Origin: Helcococcus ovis
Lineage (GTDB): Bacteria > Bacillota > Clostridia > Tissierellales > Peptoniphilaceae
Assembly: GCF_004524775.2 (NCBI RefSeq)
Contig: NZ_CP119081.1
Coordinates: forward strand, 1 to 64,000
Reading direction: 5' to 3'
Length of the DNA stretch: 64,000 bases
Numbering within the stretch: the stretch's first letter is position 1; the number at the start of each line of letters is the position of its first letter. The position numbers and the translations under genes are program-made. Positions 55,418 through 64,000 of this stretch are shown one piece after another. The notes below the pieces were generated by a model. That model saw nothing but the letters and a program-made list of their open reading frames with translations, was not told the DNA's origin and did not search any database.

Positions 55418-55876
55418 TTACAATTTTTTGATTATTTTATCTGTGTTATGTATTAAAAAATTCATATTTTTGAGTATAGCACTTCTAGTAATCATTCCTA
55501 TATATTTATTATCATCTGAAACTACATTTATGAAGTTATAGTTAATTAAAAGATTCATTACATCTTCTAATTGATAATTTTCATTTATTATTGCGTAGTG
55601 ATTATCTATAAAATCTTTGACTTTATAATTACTTAGTTTATCAAAATCGTTAAATAGTTCTTCACCTAAAATTCTATATATATGATGCAAAGAGATTAGT
55701 CCCTTAAATTTTGAGTCATAATCTAAAACTGGTATTTGAGTATAATTAGATTGTTTTAATATTAACATTGCATGTGTCAGAGCATTATCTTCAAAAACCA
55801 TGGAAGTATCTTTTTTTGGTATCATTATACTAGCTTCACTAGTTTGTATAAAATGTTCGATATCTTTATTAATCAT
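55418..55876 (-). CDS. CBS-domain protein, CbpB/DarB (YkuL)-like c-di-AMP sensor
   Basis: 152 residues formed by two CBS motifs (IMIPKKDTSMVFEDNALTHA onward; YKVKDFIDNHYAIINENYQL onward). Length and layout match the small CBS proteins that bind c-di-AMP and, in B. subtilis, act on Rel and pyruvate carboxylase. The presence of darA in the same window fits c-di-AMP signalling. Ligand binding is inferred. Confidence 0.82.
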   Translation of the reverse strand: MINKDIEHFIQTSEASIMIPKKDTSMVFEDNALTHAMLILKQSNYTQIPVLDYDSKFKGLISLHHIYRILGEELFNDFDKLSNYKVKDFIDNHYAIINENYQLEDVMNLLINYNFINVVSDDNKYIGMITRSAILKNMNFLIHNTDKIIKKL

Positions 55877-55996
55877 TTTGTCACCTCATTATAATTATAA
55901 TATATAAGGTGGAAGTATTCAAAAAATATAACTAAATTTTAAAAAAATACAATTATATACTAAAATATATATATATGTATTAAATAAGGAGGAATT

Positions 55997-57859
55997 ATGA
56001 AAAAACAATTTGAAACGGAGTCAAAAAGAATTTTAGATTTAATGATTCATTCAATTTATACAAATAAGGAAATTTTTTTAAGGGAACTTATTTCAAATGC
56101 TTCGGATGCTATTGATAAGAGATATTTTAATTCTATTAAATCCGGAAAATCATTAGATAAAAAGGATTTGGAAATTTTTATAGAATTAGATAAAAATAAT
56201 AGAACGATAACAATATCAGATAATGGAATTGGAATGACCAAAGAAGATTTAGAAAATAATTTGGGAACAATTGCTAAAAGTGGTTCTTTAGATTTCAAAA
56301 CATTAAATAAAGATGATGAAATATCAATAATAGGTCAATTCGGTGTTGGTTTTTATTCTTCATTTATGGTTGCTGATAAGATTGAAGTTAAAACAAAATC
56401 TGAAGGTGGAGAAGCTTTATCCTGGATTAGTGAAGGAGCTGAAGGATATGAAATAATAGAAACTTCAAAAGATGAAATTGGTACAGAAATTAAATTGTAT
56501 ATGAAAGAAAATACTGAAGATGATAACTTTGAAGAATATTTAAATCAAGGATTTATTAGATATTTAGTAAAAAAATATTCAAATTATATTAAATATCCAA
56601 TTAAGATGAATGTTGAAAAATCAAAACCGGGAGAAGATGGAAATACAGAAAATTATACCGAAGAAGAAGTATTAAATTCTATGATTCCTATTTGGAAAAA
56701 AAATAAAAATGATGTTACAGATGAAGAATATAAGAATTTTTATCATGCACAAAGATATGGATTTGATGATCCATTAGCTTGGATACATTTGAGTGCGGAA
56801 GGTATAATAAACTATAAATCAATATTATATATTCCTTCTCAAAAACCTTTTGAATATTATACAAGTAATTTTACAGGTGGACTTGAGCTTTATTCAAACG
56901 GTGTAATGATAATGGAAAAAAATGAAGACTTATTACCTTCGTATTTGTCATTTGTAAAAGGGATTGTGGATAGTGAAGATTTATCATTAAATATTTCCAG
57001 AGAAATTTTACAAAATGATAGAAGAATGGTAAGTATTTCTAAAAATTTAGAAAAGAAAGTTTTATCTGAATTAAAATCTATACTAAATTCTGATAAGCAA
57101 AGATATGGAAAATTCTTTGAAGAATTTGGATTGAGCTTAAAAGCAGGCATTTATGAAAGTCAGGGAGCTAAAAAGAAAGAAATTGAAGACTTATTATTAT
57201 TTAAGACTTCAAAATCAGAAGAAATGGTAACTTTAGAAAAATATCTTGATAATAAGAAAGAAGATCAAGAATTTATATACTATGCAACTGGGGAATCATA
57301 TGAAAATATTGATAGCATGCCCGCTTTACAAATGTTAAAGAAAAAAGATATAGAAGTAATCTATCTTGACGAACATATCGATGAATTTGTAATTAAGGTT
57401 ATGGAAAGTTATAGGGATATTAAATTTAAGTCTGCTTTTGATGAGGAAATTGAATTGGAAGATAATTCTGAAAAAGAAGATAAAAAGGAAGATGTAAATC
57501 AAAAAGAATTATTTAATAAGATGAAAGAAGTTTTAGGTGATGAAATAGTTGATATTAAGGCAAGTAAGAGACTGGTAGATGATGCATCATTTTTAACATC
57601 TAAAGGGGATATTTCAATTGAAATGGAAAAAACTCTTTCAATGCAACAAAATCCAATGGGGATTAAAGCACAAAAGGTATTAGAAATTAATCCAAATCAT
57701 ATTTTATATAAAAAATTGATGGAATCTTTATCTGTGAATGATACTGAAAAAATTTCATTAATTACAAATGTTCTTTACAATCAGGCTAGATTAATATCTG
57801 GTTTAAAAGTTGATGATATAGTTAAATTTACTCAAGATGTAAATAGTTTAATTAAATAA
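55997..57859 (+). CDS. htpG: Chaperone protein HtpG (Hsp90)
   Basis: 620 residues. N-terminal GHKL ATPase motifs: LISNASDAIDK, DNGIGM, IGQFGVGFYSSFMVA. Middle domain catalytic Arg region SLNISREILQ and C-terminal dimerisation domain. No CIRCE operator is visible upstream. SD AGGAGG. Confidence 0.97.
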   Translation: MKKQFETESKRILDLMIHSIYTNKEIFLRELISNASDAIDKRYFNSIKSGKSLDKKDLEIFIELDKNNRTITISDNGIGMTKEDLENNLGTIAKSGSLDFKTLNKDDEISIIGQFGVGFYSSFMVADKIEVKTKSEGGEALSWISEGAEGYEIIETSKDEIGTEIKLYMKENTEDDNFEEYLNQGFIRYLVKKYSNYIKYPIKMNVEKSKPGEDGNTENYTEEEVLNSMIPIWKKNKNDVTDEEYKNFYHAQRYGFDDPLAWIHLSAEGIINYKSILYIPSQKPFEYYTSNFTGGLELYSNGVMIMEKNEDLLPSYLSFVKGIVDSEDLSLNISREILQNDRRMVSISKNLEKKVLSELKSILNSDKQRYGKFFEEFGLSLKAGIYESQGAKKKEIEDLLLFKTSKSEEMVTLEKYLDNKKEDQEFIYYATGESYENIDSMPALQMLKKKDIEVIYLDEHIDEFVIKVMESYRDIKFKSAFDEEIELEDNSEKEDKKEDVNQKELFNKMKEVLGDEIVDIKASKRLVDDASFLTSKGDISIEMEKTLSMQQNPMGIKAQKVLEINPNHILYKKLMESLSVNDTEKISLITNVLYNQARLISGLKVDDIVKFTQDVNSLIK

Positions 57860-57867
57860 AAAAATTG

Positions 57868-57908
57868 ACGTTAACAATTAACCAAAAAGGTTATTTTGTT
57901 AACGTTTT
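57868..57908 (+). terminator. Terminator after htpG
   Basis: ACGTTAACAA (57868-57877) / TTGTTAACGT (57896-57905) with an inner AACC/GGTT pair, then T7. Confidence 0.9.
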
Positions 57909-57919
57909 TTTATTTGTAA

Positions 57920-57948
57920 TTTACTTGTGATTATAATTATGCTATAAT
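57920..57948 (+). promoter_or_regulatory. Promoter of the glmS ribozyme-glmS transcript
   Basis: -35 TTTACT (57920-57925), 17-bp spacer, -10 TATAAT (57943-57948). Confidence 0.75.
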
Positions 57949-57965
57949 TCAACGAAGACAAAAAT

Positions 57966-58105
57966 TATTAAAGCGCCAGATCCATTTATGGATGACGAGG
58001 GACGGAGTTATCGAATTTCGGCGGATGCTCCGAAGGTATCACAGCCTAAGTACTCTACAAATATTTAGAGTAATCTGAATGACAAATAGAGTAAAGTGAG
58101 TCTTA
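57966..58105 (+). promoter_or_regulatory. glmS ribozyme/riboswitch (glucosamine-6-phosphate)
   Basis: Conserved core in order: AAGCGCCAGA (cleavage expected 5' of G57973), GATGACGAGG, GGAGTTATCGA, TTTCGGCGGATGCTCC, the pseudoknot region and, near the end, AATGACAAATAGAG with TAAAGTGA. These match the glmS self-cleaving ribozyme, which uses glucosamine-6-phosphate as cofactor to destroy the glmS mRNA. It lies between the promoter and glmS. The right boundary is approximate. Confidence 0.95.
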
Positions 58106-58132
58106 ATATAATTTAATATTAGGAGGTGCACT

Positions 58133-59956
58133 ATGTGCGGGATTGTAGGATACTGTGGAAATAAAAATGCTACAGAAGTTGTTTTAAGAGGATTGGAGAA
58201 ACTGGAGTATAGAGGATATGATTCGGCGGGTATTTCAGTTATAGAAAATGCTACTCTTAAAACATTTAAAAAAGTTGGGAAGTTAAGCAATTTAGTAAAT
58301 TATTTAAAAAATAATCCATTAGAGGGAAATGTAGGGATAGGTCATACAAGATGGGCTACTCATGGTATACCATCAGAAATCAATGCTCATCCTCATTTGA
58401 ATAAAAATGGTACTATATCAGTTGTTCATAACGGTATAATTGAGAATTACGAAAAATTAAAGGAAAAATTAGTTTTAGAAGGTTATGAATTTAAATCTGA
58501 AACTGATACAGAAGTAATAGCTCATCTTGTGGATAAATATTATGAGGGGGATTTGGTTGAGGCAGTAGCTCAAACTGTAAAAATTTTAGAAGGAGCTTAT
58601 GCTATTTGTGTAGTTTGTGAGGATAATAGTGATGAATTAGTTGCAGTGAGAAATAAATCGCCACTTCTTCTAGGCGTATCTGACAAGAATAATATGGTTG
58701 CTTCTGATGCTGCATCTATTGTTGAGTATACTCAAGATGTGATATATTTGGATGATAAAGAAATTGTTTATTTAAAAAATGAAGAAAAACCTGTCATTTA
58801 TGATTTTGATTTAAATGAATTAAATAAAGAAATATCCAAAATAGATTGGAATTTGGAAGATGCCTCAAAAGAAGGATTTGATCATTATATGATGAAAGAA
58901 ATTTCCGAACAGGAAAGTATTGTATCAAATACATTAAACAGGTTGGTTAAAGAATATAATATTAAACTTGGAGAACACACATTCACAAAAGAAGAATTTG
59001 AACAATTTGACAATATTTATATAACATCATGTGGTACTGCTTTACATGCAGGACAAGTCGGAAAATATTTGATAGAGAAATTTGTTGAAATACCTGTTAG
59101 AGATGAAATTGCATCAGAATTTGCCTATAGTAAACCATTTATAAATGATAAATCATTAGTTATAGTAGTTAGTCAATCTGGAGAAACAGCAGATACATTA
59201 AATGCTATAAGATTATCTAAAAAACTGGGTGCTAAAATTTATGCTATAACAAATGTTGTGGGCTCAACAATTGCTAGAGAAGCGGATAAAGTTTTATATT
59301 GCCATGCAGGACCGGAAATTTCAGTTGCATCAACAAAAGCATATATTTCTCAAGTTACAAATTTCTATTTATTTACTCTAGATTGGGCTTATAAAATTGG
59401 TAAAATATCAGAAAAACAAAAAAATGAAGTTTTAGATGAATTACTTAAAGCTTCAAAAGTAATAGAAAAATTATTAAGTAATAATGAATCATATAAAAAT
59501 ATCGCAAATAAGATTATAAATGATGAGTCGGTATATTTTATCGGAAGAGGTGTAGATTATATAACTTCAAAAGAAGCATCATTAAAACTTAAGGAAATAT
59601 CATATATCCATTCAGAATCATTTCCTGCCGGAGAGTTAAAACATGGTACAATCGCATTAATTGAAAATGGAACTAAAGTTTTTGTTTTATCGACACAGGA
59701 TAACTTAATTGATAAAATGATTTCTAATATACAGGAAATTTCTGCAAGAGGTGCTGAGGTATATACTATTGGGTTTGATAATAGTGAGTTAAAGAAAAAT
59801 AGCAAGATATTTATTGAAATACCAAAAATATCAGATTTAGTAGCACCACTTGTAAGTGTTGTACCATTACAAATTATTGCATACTATACAGCTTTGTTAA
59901 AAGGAAACGATGTTGATAAGCCTCGTAATTTAGCTAAATCAGTTACAGTTGAATAA
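58133..59956 (+). CDS. glmS: Glutamine-fructose-6-phosphate aminotransferase (isomerizing)
   Basis: 607 residues. The N-terminal nucleophile Cys2 starts the glutaminase domain (MCGIVGYCGN; then HTRWATHG). Two SIS domains follow (TSCGTALHAG; SQSGETADTL; PRNLAKSVTVE end). It makes glucosamine-6-P for the cell wall and is feedback-controlled by the ribozyme. SD AGGAGGTG. Confidence 0.97.
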   Translation: MCGIVGYCGNKNATEVVLRGLEKLEYRGYDSAGISVIENATLKTFKKVGKLSNLVNYLKNNPLEGNVGIGHTRWATHGIPSEINAHPHLNKNGTISVVHNGIIENYEKLKEKLVLEGYEFKSETDTEVIAHLVDKYYEGDLVEAVAQTVKILEGAYAICVVCEDNSDELVAVRNKSPLLLGVSDKNNMVASDAASIVEYTQDVIYLDDKEIVYLKNEEKPVIYDFDLNELNKEISKIDWNLEDASKEGFDHYMMKEISEQESIVSNTLNRLVKEYNIKLGEHTFTKEEFEQFDNIYITSCGTALHAGQVGKYLIEKFVEIPVRDEIASEFAYSKPFINDKSLVIVVSQSGETADTLNAIRLSKKLGAKIYAITNVVGSTIAREADKVLYCHAGPEISVASTKAYISQVTNFYLFTLDWAYKIGKISEKQKNEVLDELLKASKVIEKLLSNNESYKNIANKIINDESVYFIGRGVDYITSKEASLKLKEISYIHSESFPAGELKHGTIALIENGTKVFVLSTQDNLIDKMISNIQEISARGAEVYTIGFDNSELKKNSKIFIEIPKISDLVAPLVSVVPLQIIAYYTALLKGNDVDKPRNLAKSVTVE

Positions 59957-59966
59957 AAGTAAAATT

Positions 59967-60140
59967 GGCTGTTGCAAAATAAAATATAGCTTTTAAATTA
60001 CAAAAATTTAATAAAAATATAAAATCAGCCATAGATCTCAATATCTAGGGCTGATTTTATAATTATTAAAATTTAATTTCTATAGTAAAAAAACTACTAC
60101 CTATAATCTGGACACATAAAATGATATTTTGCAACAGTAC
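59967..60140. mobile_element. MITE-like element with 13-bp terminal inverted repeats
   Basis: CTGTTGCAAAATA (59969-59981) and TATTTTGCAACAG (60125-60137) are perfect inverted repeats flanking about 140 bp with no gene. The ends resemble IS terminal repeats. No clear target duplication. The interior includes a hairpin at 60022-60057. Confidence 0.55.
60022..60057. terminator. Hairpin between convergent glmS and branching enzyme genes
   Basis: AAATCAGCC-A-TAGAT pairs with ATCTA-G-GGCTGATTT, then TTAT. It probably terminates glmS and lies within the MITE-like element. The TAGAT(C/T)TCAAT(A/G)TCTAGGGC core resembles 28810-28833. Confidence 0.65.
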
Positions 60141-60149
60141 CTTTTTATA

Positions 60150-62165
60150 TTAATCTAATTTTTTTAATATCATCATAGTTCGACTTGGGGAATAAATTTT
60201 TAGTTGATAATCAAAATCAGAACCAAAAATTTCAAAACTCTCATATATATATTCTTTAGAAATTCTGTTCATTCCACCAAATTTTATATCATCACTACTA
60301 AATATAACTTTAAATCTACTTTTTTCTTCTATAGGAATTGTCAATCCTTCATAAGATCTGGTTGGATGAAAATTGTAAATAAAGTAGAGATTATTTCTCT
60401 TAAATATAACCAGCTTAAATTCATTTTCAATCATTATTAATCTTGGTCGATATGAAAGTAGATTATGAGTTTTAGAAAAGTTAATACTTTCTTTATTAAA
60501 TTCGTTTAACCATTGATATTTTAAGTTTTTATCATCTACTAAATGCCATTGTCTTTTAGCGTATTTATATGACCAATTATTTCTTTCTGAAGGGAAATCT
60601 AACCATTCTGGATGACCGAATTCATTACCAATAAAGTTTAAATATCCGTCAGACGCAGTATTTAATGTTATACTTGTAATTAATTTATGAAGAGAAATAG
60701 CTCTGTGTATTAAAAAACTTTGATTATGCAAATTCATATTTTTATAAATTTCAGCATCTGCTAATTTAAACATTATAGTTTTATTTCCAACAATGGATTC
60801 GTCGTGACTTTCGGCATAAGATATTGATTTTTCTTCTGGTCTGGAAAATGTTAATTCATGCCACATTTTAAACATATTCCAGTTGTGATCATCTTGATAT
60901 AGTGATTGTTTCCAAAAATTAGATACACCCATATTAAATCTATAATCAAAACCTAGTCCTCCATCTTTAATAGGAAGGCATAACCCAGGCATTCCACTTA
61001 CATCTTCTGCTATAGTTATATAGGATGAATTCATTTCTTTAATAAGTTCATTAGCAAGAGTTAGATAAGTAGTTGCATCTAAATCTGTGTTTAATGAGAA
61101 ATAATCATCGTAAGAATTGAAGTTTCTTCCTATACCATGATCAAGGTACATCATGGATGTAACACCATCAAATCTAAATCCGTCGAAATTATATTCTTCA
61201 AGATAATATTTCAAATTGGATAGTAAAAATTTTAATACATTAATTTTGCTGTAATCGAAAATTCTTGAGTCCCAAAGACTGTGTTCACCCCTTTTTCCTG
61301 AATAGAATAATTGATACTCAGTTGTATCATAATAATTTATACCTTCATTAATATTTTTAGAAGCATGACTATGAACTATATCCATTAAAACAGCAATTTC
61401 TAATTTGTGTGCTTCATCAATTAATAATTTCAAGTCCTCAATATCTCCAAACCAATGTGAAGCAGCAAAGAAATTAGTTACATGATATCCAAATGAACCA
61501 TAATATGAATGGGAAGCAACAGCCATTATTTGAATTGTATTATACCCTAGATTTTTAATTCTAGGTAAAATATCAATAAATTCTTTATAGCTTCCTATAC
61601 CATTTTTTTCTTGTGCTATGCCAATATGTACTTCATATATAAATGGTTTAAATTTTCTAGGAATAATAAATTCGTTTTTAAATTTATATTTTCTAGAAGG
61701 ATTGTTCATAATGCCATAAAAATCTATATGATTATCTTCATATTTTTCTTGATTTACCTTAGTTATAAACATAGGCACTTTGTAGTTTAGTTTACCATTT
61801 TTAACAATAATAATTTTAATTCTGGAATTATGAGGAATGCTTCTAATACCCTTAACAAAAATTTCCCAAGTATCTTCATTTATTCTTTTTAGTGGATGAG
61901 AAGTAGGATTCCAATTATTAAAATCGCCGGTTAAATAAACTTCATCTGCTGCGGGTGCCCATTCTCTATAAAACCAACCTGTTTTAGACTTTTGGAAACC
62001 GAAATATTTATGAAAATTAGCTATTTTGGATAATTTTCTCTTTCCGTTTAATAATTTCTTCTTTTTATTTTTATATTTTTCTATCCTTAATATAATGTCA
62101 TTTTTATATTTTCTTAAATTTGGATCAATATTAAATATTAATAAATTATCATCTTTTTTTGGCAT
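60150..62165 (-). CDS. glgB: 1,4-alpha-glucan branching enzyme, eukaryotic (GH13_8) type
   Basis: 671 residues. N-terminal CBM48 (WAPAADEVYLTGDFNNWNP) and a GH13 barrel with YGSFGYHVTNFFAAS, LMDIVHSHASKN, FDGFRFDGVTSMMYLDHG (nucleophile Asp), TIAEDVSGMPG (acid/base Glu) and YAESHDESIVG (third Asp). These signatures match eukaryotic glycogen branching enzymes far better than the usual bacterial GlgB type. No other glycogen genes lie nearby. SD AGGAGG. Possible ancient transfer; the activity is well supported. Confidence 0.92.
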   Translation of the reverse strand: MPKKDDNLLIFNIDPNLRKYKNDIILRIEKYKNKKKKLLNGKRKLSKIANFHKYFGFQKSKTGWFYREWAPAADEVYLTGDFNNWNPTSHPLKRINEDTWEIFVKGIRSIPHNSRIKIIIVKNGKLNYKVPMFITKVNQEKYEDNHIDFYGIMNNPSRKYKFKNEFIIPRKFKPFIYEVHIGIAQEKNGIGSYKEFIDILPRIKNLGYNTIQIMAVASHSYYGSFGYHVTNFFAASHWFGDIEDLKLLIDEAHKLEIAVLMDIVHSHASKNINEGINYYDTTEYQLFYSGKRGEHSLWDSRIFDYSKINVLKFLLSNLKYYLEEYNFDGFRFDGVTSMMYLDHGIGRNFNSYDDYFSLNTDLDATTYLTLANELIKEMNSSYITIAEDVSGMPGLCLPIKDGGLGFDYRFNMGVSNFWKQSLYQDDHNWNMFKMWHELTFSRPEEKSISYAESHDESIVGNKTIMFKLADAEIYKNMNLHNQSFLIHRAISLHKLITSITLNTASDGYLNFIGNEFGHPEWLDFPSERNNWSYKYAKRQWHLVDDKNLKYQWLNEFNKESINFSKTHNLLSYRPRLIMIENEFKLVIFKRNNLYFIYNFHPTRSYEGLTIPIEEKSRFKVIFSSDDIKFGGMNRISKEYIYESFEIFGSDFDYQLKIYSPSRTMMILKKLD

Positions 62166-62312
62166 TTTTTCCTCCTTTTATTCTATTATACAATAGATTA
62201 GCTTAGTAGCAAGGAATATTTATTTAAAAATTTGTTTTTCAAAAAATATTTGTTTCTAAATTATAGAAATTTATTTCAATAAGTTATATAATTAAAATAG
62301 TAAGGGGGCGAG

Positions 62313-62930
62313 ATGAAAGGAAAATTTATTGTTTTTGAAGGTTCTGATGGTTCTGGGAAATCAACCATTTTAGAAAAAGTTAAAAAGTATCTTGATGATA
62401 ATAAAGTTGATTATATTTTTACAAGAGAGCCGGGAGGGACTAAAATAGGAGAACAAATTAGAAATATTTTGTTAAATAATAATAATGAAGATATGGATGA
62501 TAAAACAGAAGCTTTATTATTTGCAGCTCAAAGAGCTCAAAATGTTGAAGAAGTTATAAAAAAAGGAATATCTGAAGGTAAATTAGTTATTTCTGATAGA
62601 TTTGTACTTTCATCTTTAGCTTATCAAGGATATGCACGTGATTTAGGAGTTGAAGGAGTAAAGTCTATAAATGATTTTGCAACTGGAGCATTAAAACCGG
62701 ATTATACATTTTTCTTAGATGTAGATCCTATTACAGTTTTAAATCGAAAAAAGATTTCTGTAAAAGCGGATAGACTTGAGGAAGAAGGTAATTCATTTCA
62801 CGAAAAAGTATATCAGGGATATAAAAAATTATTAGATAAAAATACTATAATAATTGATGCGTCTAAGAGTGTAGAAGAAGTAGAGAAAGAAACTTTAGAA
62901 AAATTAATAAAAATATTGGAGGCAAAATGA
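62313..62930 (+). CDS. tmk: Thymidylate kinase
   Basis: 205 residues. P-loop FEGSDGSGKST, DR motif SDRFVLSSLAYQG, and the TREPGGTKIGEQIR segment (Gram-positive type). Makes dTDP. It overlaps darA by 4 bases; the tmk-darA-holB order is conserved in Firmicutes. Confidence 0.97.
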   Translation: MKGKFIVFEGSDGSGKSTILEKVKKYLDDNKVDYIFTREPGGTKIGEQIRNILLNNNNEDMDDKTEALLFAAQRAQNVEEVIKKGISEGKLVISDRFVLSSLAYQGYARDLGVEGVKSINDFATGALKPDYTFFLDVDPITVLNRKKISVKADRLEEEGNSFHEKVYQGYKKLLDKNTIIIDASKSVEEVEKETLEKLIKILEAK

Positions 62931-63253
62931 AACTTTTAATATCAATAGTTCAAGATAATGACGTAAATTTACTTATGGATGATTTAGTAGAAAAAGAATT
63001 TTCAGTTACGAAATTAGCGACTACAGGAGGATTCTTAAAAGAAGGAAATACTACATTATTGATGGGTGTGGAAGAAAATAGAGTACAAGATTGTTTAGAT
63101 ATTATAGAGGCAAATTGTAAAAAAAGAAAAACAACTACAAGTATAATAAATTCTAATTTACAAGGTCCAATGTTCCAATCATTTCCGGTTGAAATTGAAG
63201 TTGGTGGAGCAACAGTATTTATTTTAGATGTAGATAAATTTATTAAACTATAA
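62927..63253 (+). CDS. darA: c-di-AMP receptor DarA/PstA (PII-like)
   Basis: 108 residues. The PII-like fold reads MKLLISIVQDNDVNLLMDDL, FSVTKLATTGGFLKEGNTTL and LLMGVEENRV, the DarA/PstA (YaaQ) family that binds c-di-AMP as a trimer. Target unknown. Its stop overlaps the holB start (TAATG). Confidence 0.94.
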   Translation: MKLLISIVQDNDVNLLMDDLVEKEFSVTKLATTGGFLKEGNTTLLMGVEENRVQDCLDIIEANCKKRKTTTSIINSNLQGPMFQSFPVEIEVGGATVFILDVDKFIKL

Positions 63254-64000
63254 TGTTAAACGAAATTTTAGATAAGCAAATTAAAAATAATAGTATATTT
63301 AATGTTTATATAGTTGAAGGTTCTTTAGAGGATGCTAAAAAACAATGTTTGTTGTTTACACAAACTATTTTTAATAGAAAAGATGTTGAAAATTTAGTTA
63401 ATATAGTAAAACCGGAAAACAATAATATTTCAATAGATAATATAAGAAATTTAAGCAAATTGGTTTATGAGAGTCCGATAAAATATGATTATAATATATT
63501 TATTATAGAAGATGCCGGATTGATGAAGGTTGAGGCACAAAATGCCTTGTTAAAAACATTGGAAGAATTGCCGGGATATTCTATAGTATTTATGACTATT
63601 GATAATAGGTATAAACTATTAAACACTATAATTTCAAGAAGTCAAATTATTAATATTTTTGATAAAAAAGATATAGATTTTGAATCTGAAACATTTAAAA
63701 ATTTAATATATTTATTGAATAAGGCTTTTGAGGGAAATTATTATATAATAAATAAAGAAAAAAATTTAATTAAGGATTTATCTGAAAATAGGAATGAAGT
63801 TTTAAAAATTATGACTCAAATTTACAGTGATGCAATTTTTAAGGTAAATAACACTAAAAATTTAAGATATAATGCTATAATAAAAAAAATGTCAAAGATT
63901 TCAAATTTGTCATTGGAAGAGATGATTAGAAAAAATGAAGAGTTTAAATCTTTATTGAAGGTAAATATTAATTTTCAATTGATAGTAGAGAAAATTATTT
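63253..64000 (+). CDS. holB: DNA polymerase III subunit delta' (5' part, runs off the window)
   Basis: An open frame of 249 codons from ATG 63253 continues past 64000 with no stop. MLNEILDKQIKNNSIFNVYI, FIIEDAGLMKVEAQNALLKT, LEELPGYSIVFMTID and IISRSQIINIFD are clamp-loader delta' features. As usual for delta' there is no intact Walker A. Zinc-module cysteines are not visible. Starts in the stop codon of darA. Confidence 0.9.
   Translation, partial: MLNEILDKQIKNNSIFNVYIVEGSLEDAKKQCLLFTQTIFNRKDVENLVNIVKPENNNISIDNIRNLSKLVYESPIKYDYNIFIIEDAGLMKVEAQNALLKTLEELPGYSIVFMTIDNRYKLLNTIISRSQIINIFDKKDIDFESETFKNLIYLLNKAFEGNYYIINKEKNLIKDLSENRNEVLKIMTQIYSDAIFKVNNTKNLRYNAIIKKMSKISNLSLEEMIRKNEEFKSLLKVNINFQLIVEKII

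Overview
The window is about 70% A+T, Arg is mostly AGA, and the layout is that of a low-GC Gram-positive chromosome at its replication origin. Gene content suggests an anaerobic, non-sporulating member of the Tissierellia/Peptoniphilaceae, most like Parvimonas. This is inferred from gene families and composition only; no database was searched. There are no rRNA or tRNA genes.

Layout. 1-675 is the left part of oriC, with DnaA boxes partly arranged as inverted pairs. 676-9065 is dnaA-dnaN-(S4 protein)-recF-gyrB-gyrA, with more DnaA boxes between dnaA and dnaN. 9074-10599 is a partner-switching sigma module (STAS antagonist, RsbW-like protein without ATP-binding motifs, SigB/SigF-type sigma factor), followed by a GH92 mannosidase and pepC. 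14196-18557 (minus strand) holds a nuclease lipoprotein, manA and a P-type cation ATPase controlled by a yybP-ykoY (Mn2+) riboswitch. 18841-22751 is a mobile-element island: an IS21-family element sits between two roughly 0.7-0.8 kb direct repeats, each carrying the 5' end of a broken transposase and an array of about 108-bp tandem repeats. After a serpin lipoprotein come housekeeping genes (MBL-fold hydrolase, rlmH, uppP, MscS channel, DUF951, a PfkB kinase with pncB, a TrmH-type methylase, a HAD phosphatase, a CDF transporter, tsaC-like gene, rpiB, upp, MazG-like protein, nitroreductase). 38225-46623 holds two large convergent peptidases: a 1759-aa S8 cell-envelope protease and an M16C peptidase. 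Then follow rpsF-ssb-rpsR, dnaX-ybaB-recR, a duplicated lipoprotein with FMN-attachment-like motifs next to apbE, cbpB, htpG, glmS behind a glmS ribozyme, a eukaryotic-type glycogen branching enzyme, tmk, darA and the 5' part of holB.

Themes. Cell-surface proteolysis and protease control (S8 protease, M16C, pepC, serpin), mannose use (GH92, manA), metal homeostasis (Mn riboswitch ATPase, CDF, a DtxR-like palindrome at pepC), c-di-AMP sensing (CbpB, DarA) and possibly extracellular flavin-based electron transfer (flavinylation-candidate lipoprotein plus ApbE).

The most unusual material is non-coding. One family of hairpin elements, at least five full copies plus fragments, has a conserved interior with asymmetric internal loops and compensatory base changes and often doubles as a terminator. 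A second family of tandem hairpins lies upstream of dnaX, with stems that covary between units. There is also a 53-bp tandem repeat, the 108-bp repeats at the island, and a MITE-like inverted-repeat element after glmS.
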